Below, in pieces: positions 58,312 through 64,000 of a stretch of 64,000 bases of DNA (positions within the stretch are counted from its first letter, which is position 1; every line of letters begins with the position of its first letter). Origin of the DNA: Hedera helix (taxonomy: Eukaryota > Streptophyta > Magnoliopsida > Apiales > Araliaceae); contig OX359280.1 of the NCBI GenBank assembly GCA_947179155.2, positions 41,576,555-41,640,554 on the forward strand, given 5' to 3'. Under the pieces are notes generated by a model. The model had not been told where the DNA came from and searched no databases. It saw nothing but the letters and a program-made list of their open reading frames with translations. The translations under genes and the position numbers were made by a program.

Positions 58312-59740
58312 ATGGATAAAGTAGAAAATGTCTTCCTTAAAAACTGGACTGTTGGCACCGCAAAATTCTACTAGTAGTAGTAGTTCTTCCACGGAAATGC
58401 AGAGCAAATTCTTTTACAGAAATGCGGAGCAAAAATTGATGAGGAATTTAGGTTAATTAAGAAGGAGAAGGATCGATCGAATAGTTGATAAGATATTTAG
58501 GTTAGGGTGGAGGATGAATAATATGATATAGTTAACTTAAGATCAAAATTCATTTTTCTCAAAAAGTTGAAAAGCTGTAGAGAATGTCTCTCTTTTTCTT
58601 TCTCTAAAAATTGAAAATCTGCGGAGAAAGTCTCTGTTTCTTTTTCTTTCATTCTTCCTGCTTCTTCTGTTCACATTGAAGCACACTGAAGCTTTATCTC
58701 AAAAAATTGAAAATCTATCTCAGGGTATGGACATCACCTCACTCTTAGAGACTGTTCGGAAACTACTTACAAGTTGGTCAACTCAACTTATAAGTAGTTA
58801 AGTTAAAAGAAGTGTTCAGGAACAACTTTTTTTAGGCTTATAAGTTCAAAAAAAAGTCAAAAAAAATAAGTCACTAATTGTTACTTAAAAAATATGACGT
58901 ATAAGTCATTTTTTTAAAGTTGGTCAACCCAAATAAAATGACAAAAATGCCCTCTTTTATTTTTTTAATATTCTTCTTACTAAAAGACATTTTAGTAATT
59001 TTTATATTTTACTTAACTTATAAGTCCTTATTAGTCGAACACATCCACAACTATTACTTATAATTTCTGATTTATAAATAAAAGTGATGCCGAATACTTT
59101 TACTTATAAATCTATTAAAATTTTAACTTATAAATCTACTAAAATTTTAACTTTAAGTCAAAAATAAAAAAAGTCATTCCCGAACAGCCCTATACTCTCC
59201 CAATCAAATCCCTCCCAAACATTTCTGAGAGACATTTACTATTATACCCTCCCAATCACCTTACTCCCAAACATTTCTAAGAGACAATTACTATTTATTA
59301 TACCCTCCCAACTAGACGTGTGAATGCAGAGCAAAAATTGACGAGGATGAATACAGAGCAAATTCTTCTACGGAAATGAAGAGCAAAAATTGATGAGGAA
59401 TTTAGGTTAATTAGGAAGGAGGAGGATCAATCGTAGTAGTAGTTCTATGGAAATGCAGAGCAAATTCTTCTAAGGAAATGCAGAGCAAAAATTGATGAGG
59501 TATTTAGGAATTAGAGGATCGATCGAATAGGAAAGTAGTACTAACTAACCTCCTGTTGATACCGTCACCGCCGTTGCCACTGCTGCTGCCATGCACCAGA
59601 AAAAAAGTTGGTAAGATATATAGTTTAGGGCGGAGGATGAATAATACAATATAGTTAACTTACCTCCTGTCATGGGGAGAGCTCCTACCATGGCCCTCGC
59701 CGGCTACACCGACAACTTCTTCCTCCAGATCAAAATTCAT
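56362..59740 (-). CDS. Uncharacterised plant four-helix membrane protein, three exons
   Basis: Minus-strand exons 59740-59664, 59585-59550 and 56971-56362 join with matching phase 2 at both junctions (GTAAGT and GTTAGT donors), giving 240 residues. The short first exon encodes MNFDLEEEVVGVAGEGHGRS; exon 2 is only 36 bases and encodes a Ser/Gly-rich piece. The third exon contains four hydrophobic segments: ITLATHAVYLAANGLSYMVI, SSLVALFVYICAAALQIRLV, NHVIVCSGILSLLSNVLVFL and GCIVFVLFVFATTILLAYDV, followed by a hydrophilic Ser/Gly/Asn-rich tail of about 80 residues. I do not recognise the family; a role in a membrane is all that can be inferred. A TATATATAAA box lies about 100 bases upstream. 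Exon 3 is a long clean frame with a GT-AG acceptor, so it is probably real, but exons 1 and 2 are inferred from splice motifs and lie in a duplicated patch. Confidence 0.65.
56972..58747 (-). other. Large intron of the membrane-protein gene, left part
   Basis: Non-coding. It holds an 18-bp tandem duplication CATAATCTCTCGACCATA near 57379-57410, a TA/TG compound microsatellite at about 58259-58312, and at about 58380-58560 a partial copy of the gene's own 5' region (see findings). Confidence 0.5.
58748..59190. mobile_element. Tourist-like MITE (putative) in the intron
   Basis: The left end GAGACTGTTCGGAAACTACTT and the reverse-complemented right end GGGCTGTTCGGGAATGACTT are terminal inverted repeats of the GGGCTGTTYGG type common to PIF/Harbinger MITEs. 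The left flank is TTA, the right flank TAT, so the target duplication is imperfect. Internally AACTTATAAGT words occur in both orientations. No coding sequence. Confidence 0.6.
59191..59549. repeat. Cluster of short direct repeats in the intron
   Basis: CTCCCAA(A)CATTTCTRAGAGACAWTTACTAT with TATACCCTCCCAA occurs twice (about 59206-59264 and 59265-59312). GAAATGCAGAGCAAA and GCAAAAATTGATGAGGAATTTAGG occur repeatedly at about 59320-59520 and again at 58395-58455, indicating several rounds of local duplication. Confidence 0.7.
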
Positions 59741-59840
59741 TTTTTCTCTTTTACGTATCTGTCTGCTCTGGCAGTGAAGCTCCTCTTGCACTGAACCGTG
59801 GAAGCTGAAGTTAGGATCCTGCCAACTTCAGCTTATGGGG

Positions 59841-59850
59841 TTTATATATA
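59841..59850 (-). promoter_or_regulatory. TATA box of the membrane-protein gene
   Basis: On the minus strand the sequence reads TATATATAAA, about 100 bases upstream of the inferred ATG at 59740, at the expected distance for a plant core promoter. Confidence 0.45.
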
Positions 59851-60610
59851 GGAGGGGGGCTTATTGGGTTGATTTTACTCTTTCGCCCTTACTCTTTTGT
59901 GCATTTTTGGACTTTCCTGGGTTGATTTTCTTTCGCCCCCTGATTTTCTTTCGCTTTCGCCCCCCCTACTCTTGGGTTGATTTTCTTTCGCTTTCTCGCC
60001 CCCTTACTCTTGGGTGGATTTTCTTTCGCCCTTACTCTTTTGACTTTCCTGGGTTGATTTTACTCTTTCGCCCTTTGATTTATGTAGATTTTCTTTTAAC
60101 TCTTTATGTTAATTTTACACAGATTTTTGGACTTTATATCACTCACTCTTATGTTAATTTTACACAGACACTCTTATGTTAATTTTACACAGATTTTTGG
60201 ACTTTCCTGGGTTGATTTTACTCTTTCGCCCTTTGATTTATGTAGATTTTCTTTAACTCTTTCGACCTTGTGGCTTCTGTAATACCCTGTTGTCCTTCGA
60301 TTTATTAGTGAAGTGCATGTTGGTTCCTCTGTGCACTTCTAGAAGCCACTCTTATGTTAATTTTACTTAAAGATTGTGATGTGAGTGATATATACCTCCA
60401 GATTCACACTAAATGGAGGTAGTTCATAGAAACTTTTAGTTTCATTAAATCTTTGTGGGTCAAATCTTATTTAGTCTAACCATCGGTTCATAGTCTAGAA
60501 GCCACTCTTATGTTAATTTTACACAGACACCCTTGTGGCTTCTGTAATACCCTGTTGTCCTTCGATTTATTAGTGAAGTGCATGTTGGTTCCTCTGCACT
60601 TCTAGATTGG
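59851..60610. repeat. Tandem and dispersed direct repeats upstream of the membrane-protein gene
   Basis: GGGTTGATTTTCTTTCGCCC-like units recur from 59865 to 60075. GGGTTGATTTTACTCTTTCGCCCTTTGATTTATGTAGATTTTC appears at about 60051 and 60210. CACTCTTATGTTAATTTTAC appears at least four times. A roughly 65-bp block starting CCTTGTGGCTTCTGTAATAC appears at 60267-60331 and 60532-60596 almost identically. All are direct repeats with no coding potential; the open frame at 59835-60182 is a by-product of the repeats. Confidence 0.85.
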
Positions 60611-61552
60611 GGTTCGCATTTGCCGCCTAACTTAATGGCTTTGCAAACTCATATATATAACATTTAAAATTATCATTATTAGTCGATGCGGGATTCATTA
60701 AATCTGTTAATATTTTTTGTCTATTTAACTTGTTCCCCATTAGTAAAACAAATAGTGACAAGAAGTTAAAATTCTTATTTAATTAAATTTTTTAAGAAGT
60801 TACATTCATAGAGTTGCATATTTAGAAAGACAAAATTTAATTTTTTTAACTGAGACAAAATTTTATTTTATTTTAGATCACGAAAAGTTAAAATCACTAA
60901 TACATAACAAAACTAATTTTAAGTGCTACTTTTAGAAAAATGTATGTTGTTACACCACACGTTACATTATAAATACATTTTTGAATTTTGGAAAGTACTG
61001 TTATAAAAATGAAGGTTTAATTTGTGATCGTCTCCTGTAAATGCATATATATATATATATATATATAGGGCTTCTTTCTATGATTTCTTAAAGGAAGACA
61101 ACTTTTGTACATGTATGGCAGGGATAAATTCAACATATGTAGCGAACAAATTCCCTATAGTGGTAACAGAAATATGTTGCAGTTAAAAGAAAATCAATTT
61201 AACATAAGTAACGGAATAATAAAAGTATAAAAAACAGAGGGAATAGAGATGAAACAAAAGAGTTTTATCTTATTTAGCAACAACAAAAAAAAAAGTTTTA
61301 TCTTGTAATTATTAATTGTCCGCATTTTATTACATGGACAGATAGATAGATATAGTACATAATTTTTGATGGAATGATTTTTTCCTTGGTAGGCCATTAG
61401 ACAAATGTACAAAAGACTATGAGAATCAAACTCGTGCAAATAGCAAATTTACTTTAAACAGTTTGTCAGCTTTTCATTTGGGCGTAATATATACATTTTT
61501 TTTAAGTTTAGCAAACAATAAATATTACAATTAATTGTACTTTATAATTAAT

Positions 61553-61612
<60 letters not shown>

Positions 61613-62265
61613 CACACACGATGCCTATGTAAAATTTATCAGCTAATTTAAGTCATATAGTACTAAATTAAGTAGTCAAAATAATCTATCACAAAATCTT
61701 TCTGACAAAATACTGTATCACATATAAATAAATAAATAAATTTCCCGAATAGATTGATAGTCAAGTGGGTTAGTTAAAAGTTTAATTTTCAATTTTTGGT
61801 TAAGAGTTAATTTTAAAATTTGATATTTTGATACGGGCTTGGCCGATAAAAGGCCTGAAGCTTTTTTGGGTGATTTTGAGTGACCTATGCACGCACCTCA
61901 CCTCACCTCACCTAGGCTTTGAGAAATTTGAAGAAAAAAAAATTTACATGTAGATGTGTTATTTCGATATGTATATTTTTCACATCAATGTGTATCTCAA
62001 TCATTATTTGTGTAAGTAAATTTATATATAAATATCATACTTCTATGTAAAATATCGGTGTTTAATTCAACTTCCTGATAAATAAGAATTATATTTGTTA
62101 TGAATTTGAATTTTGTGAAATTGTCTTATAATTTATAATGTGTCAATTTAATAAGAATAAGCTGCAATTGTATAGTAAAAAAGTTGAAATTTATATAATA
62201 AATATTGGTCAAAAGTCAATGAAACGCAACTCCTTTAATTGCTACTAGTCATCTACAAGCACATA
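60611..62265. other. Gene-free AT-rich spacer
   Basis: No gene. (TA)n tracts at about 61046-61069 and 61556-61602, the latter followed by (CA)n to about 61618. At 61894-61913 the pentamer CACCT is repeated four times. The TA tract at 61069 runs into GGGCTTCTTTCTATGATTTC, similar in position to TA-embedded MITE ends elsewhere in the window, but no partner end was found. Confidence 0.5.
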
Positions 62266-63560
62266 TTAAGCGCGTGGAAAAAAAAAAGAATTAAAAGATG
62301 AGATTGTGTAAGAGTAGAAGAGTAAAAAATAGGGATTAGAGTGTGTGGCGTTCCCAAATTCGGGTCTCAAATACTCGAATCTGGTCGTCAATATCCAATA
62401 CAAACATCCACCACTAAACAACATAGAATGACTAAATGCAGAATATAATAAACATATGTTATTTATCCGAATGGTGTTACTAGTCCCAAGATACGGTAAC
62501 CTTACAACAAAAGTACACAAATACCCTTAATAACGTACTTAGGGTTTACATTACATAACAAGTAATTTAGCTAAACAAATAAATTACGACTGTCTCTTGA
62601 ATTCTATCACTTCAGCCTTCTTTTACCCTTGTCCTTCCCAGATAACTCGGGATTAACTGTAATAGAGTTCATGATATAATAAGGGTGAGCAACTAGTTTG
62701 CTCAGCAAGTTTAAATAACAACAAGAGATAATATATCATGAATGAAAGGAATAGCGGAAACAATTCAACAATATGAATGACATCAGCAAGAATAATGATT
62801 TATTTTTAGAATCAAGATAATCAAGTAGACTATGAACTATAAACTTCCACTGTAGTCAATAGTTGGTTGACCCAATGGTTACTACCAGAAATACGCACTC
62901 GAGGGGATCAGCCTCTCGTACACTATGTGTATGCATAACATTTAATTTTCGAAGGTTGTACCTTATATTAGATACATAGTTTACTCCCTTATATTGAAGG
63001 GGTGTTCATATCAGTCCAAGAATCTGCACCATCAATGGTTTGGATAGCTTTTAAAATCTTTAACATAAATGTCTAGCCGAATAATGACTTAGACTTAATT
63101 TTGAACAGTCCTTTAAATAATTTAACTTTAAATAATGTACAAGTCAAAGACTGTACAAGCTCAAGTGCACCAAGAGCGAATGACAATAATATCGATGTGG
63201 AACAATTGTACAGTAATTAAACCACTTATAACACGCTTGGAATTACAGTTCAAGCTTAAATAAATAACTTGCTCAATGAAATGAGTTTAGGGATAAGGAA
63301 GTTGCCTGTCAGCTCAGCTACAATAATCTAGCTTTAATTAAATGACTTTGAAAGACCTAACATTAATCAAGTCGATCTAACAATTAGTACCGCGTATTTG
63401 CACGTCTATACACTTACTAAGGAACTTATTTATTTCATAGGTCTTAACACGTAAGTCACATAAGTCAATTCAACATTATTAGCTCTACAGACCTTAAATC
63501 ATCTTAGGTTAATAATTTAATAAGTTAGGAACAATTCCCTTAAGTGTTGTACCCTTAGCA
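62266..63560. other. Non-coding region, possibly LTR-retrotransposon derived
   Basis: Composition changes to balanced, non-TA-repetitive sequence, with words such as GGGTGAGCAACTAGTTTGCTCAGCAAGTTTAA that resemble non-coding parts of plant LTR elements. No LTR border, primer-binding site or polyprotein frame can be identified, so the class is a guess. Confidence 0.25.
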
Positions 63561-64000
63561 AACCTTTAATCAACTTATTATAGTTGTTTAATCAATGCTT
63601 AATAAATTAAATCCTATTTAATTACTATTTAAGATTAGTTAAATATTAACTAATTAATTTTCTTTCGTTACTATTTAATAAGAACTAATTATGCTTACAT
63701 TATTATTTAATTGTTAATTAAATAATTAATCTTGTTTGTCTTTAATTATTATTTAATCTTAAATAATAATTAATTATTACACCACATTATCTTTAATTAC
63801 TATTTGATGTTACTTAAAAATAAATTTCATAATTATCTCGAGTTATTACCTCATAATAAATAATAACTAGTTATAGTTACTTATTATTTAATTTTCAATA
63901 ATAAGTAATTAAATTAAAATCTTTAATCAGTATTTAACACTAAGAAATAATTAATCCATTATTAACCTTAAGATGCCTTTAACATTAATAATAATCATTT
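63561..64000. other. Low-complexity AT tract at the window end
   Basis: Dense repetition of TTAATTATTATTTAATC-like words in both orientations, giving many small palindromes. No gene. Confidence 0.6.

Noticed and set aside
59835..60182. 115-codon open frame near the membrane-protein promoter
   Set aside because: It is made of the local direct repeats, which happen to lack stops in one frame; the product has no domain and only repeat-derived residues.
62266..63560. Possible LTR retrotransposon
   Set aside because: Kept only as a low-confidence description, since no LTR pair, primer-binding site, polypurine tract or polyprotein frame is visible.

Overview
The window is nuclear DNA of a flowering plant, almost certainly a eudicot. 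Genes have GT-AG introns, the gene families are plant-type (P/U-type cyclin, Q-type QALGGH zinc fingers, beta-expansin, plant SEC16), and the spacers are very AT-rich and full of TA microsatellites and small foldback transposons. No prokaryotic, organellar or viral gene was recognised and the species cannot be named from the sequence. About a fifth of the window is coding or formerly coding.

Region 1 (1-12.4 kb): an intact two-exon U-type cyclin gene (1452-2685, +) is followed by about 6.7 kb of repeats (a hAT-like element, Stowaway-like and other foldback MITEs), a broken beta-expansin remnant (9392-9808, +) and an intact single-exon C2H2 zinc-finger gene (10993-12444, +). Region 2 (13.6-15.7 kb): a 2.1-kb nested foldback element has two roughly 700-bp inverted arms and an inner tandem array, all built around a short palindromic core repeated 19 times in a 7-5-7 layout. 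A second, related C2H2 zinc-finger gene follows (19044-20153, +). Region 3 (20.2-28.3 kb): a gene desert with Stowaway-like elements and a strong hairpin.

Region 4 (28.6-50.4 kb) holds three conserved housekeeping-type genes, each broken. A 13-exon SEC16-like gene (+) has one in-frame TGA at codon 301. A Q-rich double zinc-finger gene (+) has a premature TGA, a MITE inserted inside its second finger and further stops. A RuvX/YqgF-like nuclease gene (-) has an in-frame TAA, a misphased exon boundary and a lost splice acceptor. Their exon order and splice sites are otherwise readable. This looks like a recently decaying duplicate block, with intact paralogues probably elsewhere. Insertions in it include a solo LTR with a 5-bp target duplication, two Tourist-like MITEs of one family, a Mutator-like element and a hairpin element in TA repeats.

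Region 5 (50.4-64 kb): AT-rich spacer, a possible small gene fragment at 53.7 kb, and a three-exon gene on the minus strand (56362-59740) for an unrecognised four-helix membrane protein. Its 5' end and promoter lie in a patch of partial duplications. The last 4 kb show no gene, only repeats.

The window has no operon-like organisation. The intact genes suggest cell-cycle control (cyclin) and transcriptional regulation (two EAR-type zinc fingers). The broken genes would have acted in ER exit-site assembly, nucleic-acid binding and nucleic-acid processing.
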